A stretch of DNA of 64,000 nucleotides from Blastomussa wellsi (GCA_947652115.1 OX393569.1:7154794-7218793), one strand, 5' to 3'; counted from the stretch's first letter, positions 45,001-60,000 are shown. Numbers and translations: made by a program. The notes: generated by a model not told the origin, from the letters alone.

Positions 45001-48000
45001 TAGTTACGTTCATCAAAGTTCCCTTGGTTAATACTGTGTGCGGATTAAAGATTCTGCGTTGGTTCTGGATATTTATTAAAGAATTTACAATCGTTTCGAA
45101 GAGCAGATGTATTTGTCAGGACCAGTATAATGAAATTTGACCGAGTCCGTTTGGTCCTTTGTAGTTCCAAATATGGCATGAGTGCTTCATGTGATGATAA
45201 AAAAAATTGTAATCATCATTTATTGATTTAACCCCATATTCGTTTTTCAATGACCAATGTCGATACACAATAATTAATCTAAAAATGTGTAAAACTGAGG
45301 AATAATAGAAACAAAGTGACCCATTCATGGCTAATTCGTGGACTATTTCAAATTTCGCAGTGTTTCTTCAAGATTAATTCATGTTCTCAAAATTAATTAT
45401 CTACACAGACTAGATAGCTGGTAAAAATAGACCATATTCGTATTCTCGGTATTAAACTGGAACAAGAGAGGATAAAGAGTAAGAGAGGTAATCCCCCATA
45501 TGGGCTCTATTCCTAAGGTAATCCACCTCAAGTTATTTTTAGATCACCCATATCCTAAGAGGATCAGTAAATATCCAATCATATGGCACAAACTTTGATG
45601 AAGTGGATGGCCCACAGATCCCTCGCGCATTGTGCAAGGGGACCTCAAATGAAATAGGGGAAGAGGTGGAGATATGTTTTGTAGACGACGATTTCAAGAA
45701 AGTTTTTACACCAAGTGACACTGGAAAACGACGATGGAAAAAGAGTCGTCCATCGTGGTAATATTATTCGCGCGAGAATGAGTGCGTGCTAAAAATAACT
45801 TGAGACGGATTACCTTAGGAATAGGGCCCATAAGGGGGATTACCTCTCTTACCCTTTATGCTCTCTTGGCTGGAAGTAGCTTGCAATGGAGGCTAATGTG
45901 GGGAATCTTTTCAAATGGAAATGATACAAAGCTCTTTTTAAAGGAGCACCGTCACAGGGGTTTTAGCGTTTTGAGCTTCATTCATTTATAAAATAATTAC
46001 CTGGTACCTTAGCTCGTACTCAAAATGCTCCTGATGGACTAAAAGGAGGATGTCAAACGAATTGTGTCTCAGAGAGCAAACCATGATGAGTTCCTGGCAA
46101 TGTTTTCAAGGAATGGCTCTAGAATTTGAAAAAAAAAACTGGCAAGGTTTTTTTCAAATTTCAATCCACTTCCATCCTTGCCACGCTAAGTGAAAGGTGG
46201 CAATAAAAGATTTCAGTTTAGTGATATAGTACTAGTTAACAAAACTACACCATTATTTTTGGCTTGCCATTGATGCACGAGTATATTTCATTATTTTAAA
46301 ATGACCCCAAAATACCGCGACAGTGCCCTTTTAATGATATTCCCCCGCATCAGCCTCCATTTCAAGTTAGTTCCAGTCCGAGAATACGAATATGGTCTAC
46401 TGAAATCACCGAGCGCCTTGCAAATCTGATTTTGAACAAAGCAGAAAAGGCATGAAACCATGGCGGAGAGAATCCGAGTACCCATTCTCTTTGACTGTTT
46501 TTAACAATGCGTCAATTCTTGATTGATATTTTGTGTTTTAACTTCAGACAGTTATAAATCGACTATTCAAGAAGCCATAGCCGAATACGAAAACCGCACG
46601 TGTCTGCGATTTGTGAAGAGAACCACCGAGGTCTTGTTCATTAGATTCGTTTACCAAAAAGGGTAAGGAGGAGTCAAGATTTTAAAATTAAACTTCTTGC
46701 TTCAGGCAAATAATTTTTAAAGGGTGGAACTGTTTTTCATTGGGGTCTTTCTCTTTCTTTTTTTTTTTTGGAGGGGGGGGGGGAGGGGGTAAAAGTAGTT
46801 CAGGTGTAAACATGACTTTTATTCCCTCTTGTCCCGGCGTCCTTCAGTTTCCCCATTAGACATCTGGAGATCCTGTCCCGCGAGTGGTTGGTGCATCTTA
46901 TGAGCGCAAATTTCGAACGGTCGAAGTTAGTGATCAATCTCAGTCTTTTCCAATATATAACTTAAACACCCTTGTTGCTTTGGTTTATTGCCTCTAAGGG
47001 TTAGGCTGTCCCTAAGATACTTGGCAACGTTTGGGCAACAGTTTGCCCTTTTCCGACAGCTTTTCCAATGGGAGTCGGGAAACTTCATTCTTACTTTCCA
47101 AGGCAAAACCATAAATTAACGCAAACCAAACCGGCATATTTGTTATTTTTTCGCTTTTTGACTTATTTTGCTCACAACTGACACATGAAATAGGGTCCTT
47201 TAACAGTACTCTCAATTTGTTGATGCACGTTGTTGATTCCGTGATTTACTTGTCAGGTGTTGGTCAAAAGTTGGCCGTCAGTACTGGATGTCGAGAATTG
47301 GACAACAGCTGTCCTTGGGCAACGGTTGCAACCATAAAGGGACAATCGTACATGAGATAATGCACTCAATTGGCTTCTGGCACGAGCAGTCGCGACCCGA
47401 TAGAAATCTTTACGTCGAGGTACTCTGGGAGAACATAAAGGATGGTAACTTGTCTAGATTCTTTGTATTTCATAGTCTTGTGATGTGGCTTATGCAATAT
47501 TCGGGAACACCCGACAAGCCAATTTCACAGAATCAGTCAGCAGCCACAATGTCACGAAGCTTAAGTGGTAGGGACATTTATTATGGCGGAGCTCCAGTGG
47601 CCCCAAGGGCCGAAAAGCACAGCCCCATAACCATAGGAGGAGAAGGACAATCGTGCATGCATAGAAATAGTTTGGCCGACATGGCCAGTGGCATAGATCG
47701 CGGGCGCGTGCGCCCTACGACTACGACCAAGTCGCACAAAATGGCGGCCATAGGGGTAGCCATGCCTTTTCAATACCTTGTCAGCCTTATTTTGGTATTG
47801 GACATCCATGTTAAGGTCAATTGCCGTTGCCGTTATGGTTTCCTAAAATTCCCTACTATCACGAAGCCAACGAATGAGCATTTTTGCCACAACCTTTCTT
47901 GTTGATGTTAAGCAACCTCAAGAGAATATGTGTGAACACTCAGACTTTTAGCGAAACCGTGAACACATATTTATCAGCAAGGAAAGAATCTATGTTTGGC

Positions 48001-51000
48001 TCAATTTTTATAGCGTTCAGCGTTTTGTTAGAAATCCAACCCATGCTAGGAGAAAAGGATTATAAACGCGCTGCTCTCTTGGCGTCTATTTCCACCCTAC
48101 CAGTGTCCACCCTATATAAACGGGCATTGGTATTACCATAACTGCAGAAATTCTCGCGCGCTCATTGGCTAATATTAGACTGATGTTTTTAACCGTGTAT
48201 AAATAAAGTTACCATTCACTCATTCATTCATTCATTCATATTCATGGTCGAAAATTTCATCGAAACACGATGACGTAGTATGACGCCATCGCACGCGCTT
48301 GTTGAAAACTTTCAAAACAACTTCAATCGCTCAAACTTTTTAGTCTTCGGCGCTGTTAGTTCTCAGAAATAAGCAGCAGATTAAGTTCAAAGGGACTCCT
48401 TTAAAGAGGAAATCATCAAATTAATTTTCAAGACGAATATGGATTCGGATTGAATTTGGCAATGTGATGAAGAAATTCATGGTCGATTACAGAACGTACC
48501 ACAACAAGCTCACGTCTATTTGTCAAATTGCTGAAGACTAGAAGTGTATTGGATACATGGACTGTAACCGTGCATTTCGGGGAATGAAGGAATTCTCCTT
48601 GGTTACTTTATGATGACTGAATTTACATTGCCTCAAGTCACCCCTTTTGGCGCAAAACTTTAGATTGATATATTATTTTTAAAATTTATTTTCAGAGGAA
48701 GACCACAACTTTAACAAGTACAGCCGTCGCGATATCGACCTGCTAAAGGTCCCGTATGACTTCGACTCCATCATGCACTACGGGCGTAAGAGTTTTTCCA
48801 AAAATGGCAAGGACACCATCCGATCAATCCTGGAACCCAACCGTGTTCTGGGACAGAGAGAAGGGCTTACTGACTTCGACGTTCACGAGATCAATGCGCT
48901 CTATGATTGCGCAGGTAAGAACGTGGTTTTTACGAAACACAGCGGACATTTCCGAGTTGCCTTTGCCTCTGTTTCAAGACGATAGGTAAAACACATTTTC
49001 ATATCAATGGTTTTGCACGAAGAATCGTTTTGACACTGTGGCAAAAGTTACACTGTAACTGGAAAATGGTGTATTTGAGACCTAGCCTGGCCCTTCTCAT
49101 ACCCATTTGTCAAATAACTATCAAGCCGAGCTCTCTCTACGATAGTTAGGGAGCGGCCATTGGGGAAAGGATGTGATTTTTTGTATGCCCATTGGGGGAT
49201 GGGGTGTCTGCAAAATTTTCTGGGCCCGAGTTTTGGGCTTAAAATATTTTTTGGGCCACATGTTGGGGGGGGAGGGCAAGATTTTTGAGCTGTTAACCTG
49301 AGAGGGGCCTCGCCTTTGAAAAAATATTGGCCCTCCCGCAATAGTTAATGACTGCTCCCTTACATTTTTGCTTAGAATGTTGTGTTACACATTAGCGATA
49401 GAGTTGTATCAAGTAGAAGTCTTGTTTAAACGAGATCTCTTGAGAAGCTGAAGATCTGCATTGAAGATCGAAATGTTCGCCAATTTGGGCTCAGGTTTTC
49501 GAAACGCCAGTCACTGTCACCGACAACAGTCCTTCTCAGGAGTACCCTTACCCGGATGATCAAACTACACGATCGATTTTAGGTTTCTTGCCAACATAGG
49601 AACAGCTGATATTGATATATGCAAGTCGCTCGAACCGATTGTTTCGGTCGCTAGATCTACATTTTTCTTAAGTGAACCCCAATTTTGCCAATGTTTTCGC
49701 GTTTTCGTGTGTTCTCCACCCAGGTGTGTAAATGGGTACAAATTCAATGCTGGGAGGAACCCCCAAGGCTCCAACACACAAGTTATATGATTTATACAAG
49801 GGGTTGAAATACAGCCACTTGCTGACTGGAAAGGGTTTTCGCACCTTCGCTGAAAACGGTTACCAAATGTTCACATTACAGTATACACTTTGCCTATAAG
49901 GAATTACTTGAACTGCTATCGTCTTTAGCTGATTGCCTCGTGCGTAACCTAAAATGTCAGCTTGTCAAGCGCCAGCACAAGCAAACAAGGCCCACCTCAA
50001 TGGCTGTTCTTTATCTTATTACTCACTAGCACCAGGTAGCTGGAGCTCTTGGTCAAACTTTGGACCCTGCAGTACCGACTGCTATAAAACTCGACAACGC
50101 TTCTGCACGTCCATTGATGTGAAGCAGAACTGTCCAGGAGCGGACCAGTATGGTGTGGATCTGGAGGAAGTCAAGTGCAACAACAGCGAATGTTTTGGTA
50201 ACAGGGTTAAGAATCTTTTAAGCTTTTGAAATTCCATGACCTTTTCCATGACTTGTCCAGGTTTTCCATGACCTAAATTTGAGCACTTTCTAGGAAATTG
50301 TCTTTCATTTTTGGTACGTTTCGTACACCTAATTGATTTTGTACTTTTTTTAATGAACATAATTTTCCATGACTTTCCATGACTCCCACTTACATTCCAT
50401 GACTTCCCAGGTTTTCCATGACCTGTACGAACCCTGGGTAAGCTACAGTACTTGGACACTCAACGAATCGATTCGGTGGAATATCCGTTCGGAAGATTAA
50501 AAGTAACCTCATTTATATATAAACAGCAGTGAAATACCAGGTGACCTTTCGCGCGAAAACATATCTTCACACGTGAAGATAACAATCACCGTTGCTATGG
50601 TTATGAAATAAATCATTCCTTTCGCAGCAAAAATGAAAAGGTTTGGAAGTTCATCGGTGTTTTATAATAAATAGAATATTACATGGCCGCTTAGAGATAC
50701 GAAATTTTTCTTCTTGTGTTGAAACATATTTCACTCGTTCGCTGCGCTCACTCTTGAAATACCTTGCAACATGCGAAGAGAAATTTCGTATCTTCTAGCG
50801 GCCATGTAATATCCTCTATATAATTCATTTTAACTCCAGATAGCATGCATAACATAGTGCTTTTTGGATGAAAACCGTTGTTGGGTGCCCTGGTAATACA
50901 CACTTTGTATTCATGATCAAATTTTTGTTTCGAAGCACCACGGGGCTCCCGAGGTACAGAATAGAAAAGCCACGTTATTTAATTTTGTTGCAACACTCCC

Positions 51001-54000
51001 CCAAATAACTTACTCGTGCTTCTTGTAACTCGAGTCTTCATTCCTTACTGCGCAGGCTTGGCTAAACGAGCGACCCTCGAAAGTTCCGTTACATGATCAA
51101 TTTTGATTGGTTTTGAAGACAATACGAATGACCGGAAGTAAAAGACAATTGAGTTCGTTGGGTCAAGCTTTTGAAAGCTAGGCATGTGCAGTTCAACCGA
51201 AGTCCGATATTTAAATCGGATCTTTCCAGGGTCGCTCGCTTCCCGAGCGACCCTGCATGGGTATGGGCATGTCCTCTGAAAGGTTTGCAAAAATGCAACA
51301 TACTTTTCAATGCAACCCCTGTATTCACATCTAAAATTGTTGGAGGGTTTAAGGGGAGGGGTAGCAATAAAATCATACAAGTTCTATCTGCAGACTACGA
51401 CTGAACGGCAGAAGGTGAAAATACTGCTCATTTTGATCTTGGTAACACACTCAGTGTTTGTCTTGATGTAATTCGCACGCTATATAATACACCAATTCGG
51501 CTAACGTGATTACATCCTTGTTCAGTGCTACCCAATTCAGATCATGTGATGATTCATTTGTGAGTTTACAATTGTGCAATTTGTCACACGCAACTGAGTA
51601 AACTGGAGTATCTAAGAAAAGAACAATTGCAACCTCCCAAGTGAATCATCACATGATCTGAATTGGGTAGCTAGCACTGAACAAGGATGTAATCACGTAA
51701 TTTAGCCGAATTGGTGTATTTTATAGCGTGCGAATTACATCAAGGCAAACGCTGAGTGTGTTACCAATATCAAAATGAAGGATATCGAGCAGTATTTTCA
51801 CCTTCTGGATTTTAAACACGTTAGCCGAATGACATGGAATGATTGGTCTATTCAACACTTTTCAGTTGATAACCGTTACATTGAAGATGACGATGGACCT
51901 GGAAACTTGTTTGAAATAAAAGAAGTCGTATTGTTTTTGAAAAGAGTCGTGCCTTCGAAATTAATGTAGCTGATCTAGCTAGCTTTTCGAAGAATGTCAA
52001 AAGGGCACAAGTGATTAAATTCTACATGTCGAACATTGGAGCATGTTTAGAGAAGTTGTCACAGTATGTGTGGGACTGGGCACGAGTGACTGGTCTTGGA
52101 TGAGTCAGCCATCTTGATATTTGTACATGTGCGACTTCTCAGTAAATGTTGGTTCCTTATTGTTCTTTATTGTTGTTCCTCGTCAATACTTTAACATGGT
52201 GGCAGCGAGCGGACAGTAGAACACGCCCAGCGAGATTTCGATGTCTGAATTGTGTAGATGCACCCGATGAACGAAGATTCAGAAGTCAACGCTTCGTAGC
52301 GTGCAGCCGAGTATTTTTGCAATTCTACCGGCCGACACCTTACTTTGCAAACATGGGCGAGCTCTCCGGAATTCAGCCGCCTCAGATGGATTGGAATGGG
52401 TCTGACCTACCTACTGGATTCAAAAGTTTCAAGCAATATTGTCAGCTGATCTTTGACGGGCCTTTAAGCCAGAAAGACGAGAAAGTCAAGGCAACATACA
52501 TCTTACTGTGGATTGGGGAGGAAGGCCGGAAGATTTTCAACTCTTTCGAGCTTAGCGAAGAAGAAAAGCAGAAAACTGACGTGATATTCGACAAATTCAC
52601 AGCGTATTTAGAACCAAAGTCGAACTTTCGCATTGCCCGATACCAGTTACAAGGATTCAGACAGTCTGATGATGAATCTGTAGATTCGTTCATGGCCAGA
52701 TGTAAAATACAAGCACAGAAGTGCCGGTTTGGCGAAGGCGAAATAGAGGATCGTCTTATTGAACAGCTAATTATTGGCACCAAGGAACGCAAGGTGCAGG
52801 AGGCCCTTTTAGGAAAAGATGAGAAACTGAAACTCGACAAGGCAATGGACATTGCTAGGAAAAGAGAGGCCACAGTTAATGACATGAAATCTCTCGAGCA
52901 ACAAGGTACATCCACACGTGGTCGCGAAACCAACATTGATGCTGTTAGACAAAATGCCAATCCCCGGTGTGGAAAATGTGGACTTAACCATGATAAAAAA
53001 TGCCCAGCCCAAGGCACAAGATGCAGGAAATGCAATCAGTGGAACCACTGGGAACAAGTCTGCAGAAATAAACAAGGTCATGACCGGAAATCCAAGCCAC
53101 CCGAAGGCAGAAAGCCTCATGACAAATCAGGTCAGAGTAGGGTACATGTAGTCGAGGAGTCGAGTTCTAGTTTTGATGAGTTGTTGTTTGAGTCCATTCA
53201 GATTGACAGCTCCACTGTGAATTTAACACGAGATGAAGCCTTTGCAAAAGTTCATGTTGAACTACCAAACATTGACCACCCCAAATCTATGCTCAAAGTA
53301 AAAGTGGATACTGGTGCACAGGGAAATATTTTGCCCTTACGAATTTTTAGAAATATGTTTCCAGAACATGTGAACGAGCATGGCCTTCCAACAGACACAA
53401 CACATACCCACACCAAATTGATTGCTTACAATGGCACACCAATACCACAGCACGGGGTATGTTCCATCAAATGTTCATATGGTGACAAAAAAACTAATGC
53501 AAGGTTTTATGTTGCTGATGTTGATGGCCCAGCTATATGTGGCCTTCCCACTTCCTGTGAGCTTCAGTTAGTGGAACTGCATTGTGGTATTTATACCACC
53601 AAGATGCCTTACCCAACAATTAAGGATAAGAGCGACCTTCACCTGCTGTATCCTGATCGGTTTAATGGTATTGGCAAATTCGAAGGAGAGTACCACATTA
53701 TTACAGACCCAGACGTACCACCTGTAGTGCATGCCCCTCGAAAATGCCCAATTCACATCAAGGATGATATTAAGAAAGAACTTGACGAAATGGTCAGTTT
53801 AGGAGTGATTAAACCAGTGACTGAGCCCACTGACTGGGTTTCAAGTGTAGCTTACTCCCAAAAATCAAATGGGAGGTGGCGTATTTGCCTCGATCCAAAG
53901 GATCTTAACCGAGCTGTCAAGAGAAGCCATCATCACACGCCAACCTTAGAAGAGGTCACGCACAAATTCAAAGGTAGTACAATATTTTCAAAGTTAGATG

Positions 54001-57000
54001 CCCGCCATGGTTATTGGTCTGTAGTGCTGGATGATGAGTCTTCTTTCCTCACAACCTTCAACAGCCCCTTTGGAAGATTCAGGTTTACCCGCCTGCCTTT
54101 TGGATTATGTGTTAGCCAGGATATTTTCCAACAGAAGATGGACTTTATTCTTGAGAAATGTCCTGGAACAGTTGGTATTGCAGATGATATTGCAGTCCAT
54201 GGCCCTACAGAGGAAGAGCATGATGCAAACTTGCACAATCTAATGTTGGTCGCGCGTCAGCATGGTCTCGTTTTCAACTTGGACAAATGCAGTATTAAGG
54301 AGACAAAGATCACTTTCTTTGGCATGCTGTTCGATGCAGACGGAGTACATCCTGACCCAGAGAAAGTGGAAGCCATCAGGGCCTTACAAGAGCCACAGGA
54401 CACCCAAGAGCTCCAAACCTTCCTTGGCATAGCAACATACATGGCCCCTTTCATTCCAAACCTGTCGGCTATGTCAGAGCCTCTGAGAAACCTTCTTAAG
54501 AAAGGCACTGAATTCCAGTGGTCCCCTTTCCACAAGATGGCTTTTGAAAACATCAAGCAGTCAATCTGCCGCGAAGTATCATTAACATACTTTGACCCGG
54601 AGAAGGAAACAGTTATCCAGGTAGATGCATCCCTTCGAGGTCTTGGAAGTGCTCTGGTACAGGAAGGCAAAGTTGTAGCTTTTGCATCAAGGGCACTCAC
54701 GGACACAGAGAAACGTTATGCAAATATCGAGCGTGAAATGCTTGCTGTTGTTGTGGCTTGTGAGAAATTTCACTCCTACTTGTTTGGAAAAAAATTCACA
54801 GTCGAGTCAGATCACAAGCCCCTTGAAATGATTCACATGAAGAATTTAACAGCTGCACCCCCAAGGCTTCAGCGAATGCTGCTCAGAATACAGGGATATG
54901 ACATGACAATCAAGTATAAACCTGGAACTGAAATGCTTCTTGCTGACCCAATGTCAAGACTAAATCCCCTACCCGGTAAGGAATCCTTGGATCTACATCA
55001 AGTGTGCCTGGTGCAATTTTCTGATACAAGATTAGACACTCTCAGACAAGACACCTCGTCAGATCCTGAACTTACAGCTCTACGAGAAGTCATTTACCAT
55101 GGATGGCCTGAAAAACAAAAGCAAGTCCCAATCCATTTGAGGAAGTATTGGGCTTACCGTGATGAGCTGTCAATTGAGAACGGTCTAATCCTTAAAGGTG
55201 AAAGAGTGATCATTCCGGAATCACAAAGAAATGACATTATAGAGAGACTACACCAGGCCCACCAGGGTGTCGAGAAATGCCAGCTTCGAGCAAAATCGTG
55301 TGTATTCTGGCCGGGCATTAATAAGGAAATTGAGGCCAGGGTGCAGAAATGTGAAGTTTGTCAAGAAAGTCAACACACACAAGCCAAAGAAACATTGGAG
55401 CCACATGAAATACCCACAAGACCATGGCAGGTCATTGGGACCGATTTGTTTTCGTGGAACGGGGAAGACTATCTACTCCTTTGTGACTATTACTCCAAGT
55501 TCCCCATCGTAAGGAAAATACCACGTGGACAGTCCACAGGCAACACAGTTGTCAGTCTTACAAAAAGTGTGTTCTCAGAACAAGGAGTACCAGAAATTTT
55601 AATCTCAGATAATGGCCCACAGTATGACTGCAAAAGCTACGAAGAATTCTCCAAAGCGTGGGGTTTCCAACATATTACGTCAAGCCCAAGATACCCAAGA
55701 TCCAACGGATTCATTGAGAGACAAGTTCAGACTGTCAAACACACCTTGTCCAAGGCTAAGGAGTCTGGACAGGACCCCTACATGTCATTACTTTGCCTTA
55801 GGTCTACCCCAGTTGACTCACAGCTCCCTTCTCCAACCGAGTTACTTTATCAGCGTAAACTCCAATCAAACCTACCCATCCGGGTGGGGAACCAAATACC
55901 TGACAAGGACAAGATCAACCAGCGTTTAACAGAGCGGCAGGAGCGAATGAAATACTATCACGACAAGTCTGCAACCGATCTTAGCCCCTTGACAGCTGGA
56001 CAGCCTGTGCGTATACAAGACCAAGCAACCAAGACATGGCTACCAGGAAGTATAAATTGCGTGCGACCAGAACCCCGTTCATATGAGGTGACGACCCAAT
56101 CTGGGTCAGTCCTTCGCCGTAATAGACGCCATCTTCGCCCAGTAATGGCCATGATGGAGCCCAAGTATGAGCCAGGTGTTATAGAATCTGATGAGCCTTC
56201 AGATGAGGTGCCAGAGCTTGTTGAGGCACCTCCTACCTCTTCGCCAGATGTCAACGTCAGTTCAGGAACATCTAGCGGCAGTCAGAATTCGGGAACCTAC
56301 CGAACCAGGAGTGGACGTGAAGTGAACAGACCCGCTCGTTTTACTGAATAATCTAGTTTGACTCTATTCTGATTTTCTAGGTTGATTTCAGTTCTTAACA
56401 CGAGCTCGCGTTTTTCTAGTTTAGCTTATTTCAGGCACGTGCCAATTTTCAATCTTGGACAATGTTTTTAGTGTTATTATTTGCATATGGACAACTTTGT
56501 TGCCAATGACATTGCAGGGATCCATATGTCATGGAAGTTTATGTTTGACTTTACAGGCTTTTGCCTCATTTTCGATTTCTAGCGTTGAGTTACTGTAATT
56601 TTTCTTTTTTTTTTGGAAAAAGGGGGATGTCACAGTATGTGTGGGACTGGGCACGAGTGACTGGTCTTGGATGAGTCAGCCATCTTGATATTTGTACATG
56701 TGCGACTTCTCAGTAAATGTTGGTTCCTTATTGTTCTTTATTGTTGTTCCTCGTCAATACTTTAACAGAAGTGTCGTAAAACTAAAACCAAATTAATTAC
56801 TTTTGCCAATCACAAAGGACGGAGATAATCCTGTATACAATAAAAACTCAAATTAATTGCACGTAGCCGACACAAAGCGCGGGAAAACGTGCACGCGCGA
56901 GTCACGGTTGGTTTTAGTATCAATTAATTTTGCTGAAAAACTTAAGGTGGCTCCGTAGTTATTACGAGCGAATTCGTCATTTCCAAACTTTGCGTCATAA

Positions 57001-60000
57001 CTTTGTCGGCTTTAGCGCGATGGCAATGAAACTTTGGCAAAACTTTCTCCTATCATTCAGTAATAGTATAATTATATTTGATTTAACTGATGAAAAATAT
57101 TTTTAATGTTATTGCCGTTTTCATGGATCTACCCTCTTGAAAAAAATCGCATCCAGCAAAACATTTTGCTGACAAATTTTTGCTAAATTTCTAGAATCAG
57201 CACGTATTAACTTAATACATATCATAGTCAAGTTTCAAGAAAATCGTTGGAGCAGTCTTAGTCTCTTATATTCAGTTTATCATTGTTTTTATATTTTCTG
57301 TACTTGATGCTCTTTGACGAAACGAGTCACGAACCTAAATTTCTGTGAGAAGCCTCGCCAATGCTTGCTAAGTCAGAGTGCCAAGCCGATTGTCGATCGT
57401 CCAAACTGTTAAAAAGTATTCGCTAGTTCTGTAAACATTATAAAATGGTCGTTAACCTCCTCACACCTTCAAAGTTGCCTTTTACAATATTTTTCGAAAA
57501 CTATACCCCAGTTTTCTGTCATATTTTCTCTGCATGAATTTCAAGATATTACAATACTTTTGCCTCGACTTTTGTTGCTTTGCCGTGCTGCGAGTTGGTA
57601 TTGTAACACACTCTGCGACTGATCTCTGGCAAAGCAGACGAGAAGTTTTGTTTATGTAATTTTGAATACGAAATTAGCACGTGCGGCAGAATTCGCACCT
57701 TGATATCATAATTTAAAAAGTGTGTTAAAAACATCAAGGCAAACAAAAGAAAATCCTCGTCTTCCCTCTCCTCCTGGGGTGGTCAGCGCGCATATCACTG
57801 ACGCCCCCTTATAAAGGTGTGAATTCTTTGGCTAACTGCCGCACGTGCTCATTTGGTATTCAAAATTACATAAACAAAACTGCTCGTCTGCTGCTCGTCA
57901 ATATTGTTTGAAAAAGTGGCGTAAGATTCTTAAAAAAAGCACTGAGCGTTATCATGAAAAACCAAATTAATTCGCTAATTGCTGTATTGAAAACCGCTCT
58001 ATTTCTTAGCACCCATTGACGGACACTGGGGTCGCTGGTCATCATGGGGTCTGTGCAATGCTGAATGTGGATTTGGAACTCATTCCAGAAGGAGATCCTG
58101 CGACGACCCACCACCAAAGTATGGCGGCAAAGCGTGTGTTGGAAATGTAACCAGCTCGCAGGCCTGCAAGCAGAAGTCTTGTGAAATAGGTGGGTCAATT
58201 GAAGATGTCGAAGACTTCTCCAGCTTTTTATATACTTTTACTCTTTATCAATAAAGGGCAAAATTACTGAGCGCTGATTGGTTGAGAGAGAGGGCATTTT
58301 TTCTTAATCGAGGGCATTTTTAGTAATCAAGAGAGGGCATGATTACCTGTTAATGATTGGCTAATCCGTTAATTGCCGTAGAGCTAAACAGGCTTCCCAG
58401 ATAAAAATAGACTGCGCGCGTGATTTTCCTTCGTATAAATTTTGCCCTTTATTGATAAACAAGTAATCCTATGAGACCTCGTACTATTAAGGATTAATTG
58501 CACTTGAGTTTTCAAAATTTTCCAAATTGCCCTCGTCGCTTCGCGACTCGGGCAATTTTGGAAAATTTTGAAAACTCGTGCAATTAATCCTTAATAGTAC
58601 TTGGCCTCATGTGATTACCTATACTTATCAAATGCTGTCACAGTGAGGGTATGAGAAAATGCGCGAACCCAATCATTGGTCATTATCATCCGATAAGTGG
58701 TTTCCATACAGTATAAAACGTAAAAATCCACCATCAATAGATCTTTTTCGCTTTGGCGGTTTGTTGCCCCATTACATACCATATGATAATACTCTTGAGG
58801 ATTCTTGATTTCAAATTTTCAAATAGTTGCATGTATTCGAATAAATGATTTTTGGATGGATGAAAGAACAATTCTCCAGGGAATGTCACATGGTCTGTAA
58901 TGGGTATCCAAACACACCCAAGCGAAAAAGGCCTATTTTAGCTTTCAGTGCTAATAACTTCAAAACGAGCTTAGTGAACCCCATTTAAATTCGTACATTG
59001 ACACAACTTTTGGCAAAGTTGAGGAAATTCCTTCAGAGGGGTTTAAAACCACCTTAATTTGTTGAAAATTTAAGGTGACAATAATAAGTCAACATAGAAT
59101 TGGCATCAATAAGAACTCGGAAAAAATCCGAGTCCCAGATGGGATAATAAGGCTACAGGAAACCTGCAATGGACAACTAAGAACGTATTATGCAGAGACA
59201 GACTTTCCAGTCTCATTTTTCAGGACCTGATGACTGTGAATTTGACTTTGACGTTATGTGCCATTGGAAGAATGATCTAAGTAATCCATCAGTTTTCAAC
59301 TGGGAGCGACACACAAAGGGCACGCCTTCAAGCAAGACGGGTCCATCGGGGGACCACACGTCTGGATCAGGTAAACAAACACCAGTTCTAGAATCCAGTC
59401 TCCTCCCGTCAAATGACATGACAGACGACTGGGGAGAGGCTAGATGAGCCATATCTTTGAACAGCGGAATCTACCTTGAGGGAGAAGCAAGTCTTAGAGT
59501 GTAATAGCTAGCGAGCTCTGCTCAAAACATTATTATCAATATACGCGGCCGAATTGAAATCCAACCTCGTCAAAACACACGCTGTGCGGGCCGCAACGGC
59601 CCTGAAGCTGATTGGTCCACGCGATAAATTTAAACCAATCAGATTACGTTCAGACCGTTTGACGTGCGAAAACCATCCAGGTGTGTACGAGCGAATTGCA
59701 AGCTTTGAAGTTCAGTTTCACACGAAACGAATAATTTTGAGAGAGAAAAATCTGTCTACTTGTTATAAATGGGAAGAATGCAGACAAAAAATTCGGATTT
59801 AGACTTGAAGATAGGTTAGAAGCAAAAGCACAGCCCAGAAGAAACAAAGAAAGCAAGTTCTTGTCGTCTTTACAAGAAGCGAAATATCGTTCACTTGATT
59901 GAAGTACTGTGGAAATTTTACACCGACGATCAACTGTAAAATGCAAGTTCGTTAAATATAATGATTATCCATGAGTTCTTAACTCATTGGCGATTATTTT

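Larger units (their letters stand above)
52057..56767 (+). mobile_element. Complete Ty3/gypsy LTR retrotransposon in protease intron 7
   Basis: 4711 bp, bounded by 140-bp LTRs (52057-52196 and 56628-56767) that look identical, each TGTCACAG to CTTTAACA, with the 5-bp duplication gaagt on both sides (52052-52056 and 56768-56772). A primer-site-like TGGTGGCAGCGAGC follows the first LTR and a purine tract AAAAAGGGGGA precedes the second. One unbroken gag-pol frame. Same strand as the host gene. Confidence 0.95.

Noticed and set aside
52146..52352. Upstream ATG of the gag-pol frame
   Set aside because: It lies inside the 5' LTR and upstream of the primer site; the ATG at 52353 begins Gag-like sequence.
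52442..53035. 197-codon minus-strand frame and others opposite gag-pol
   Set aside because: They are shadows of the retrotransposon polyprotein.
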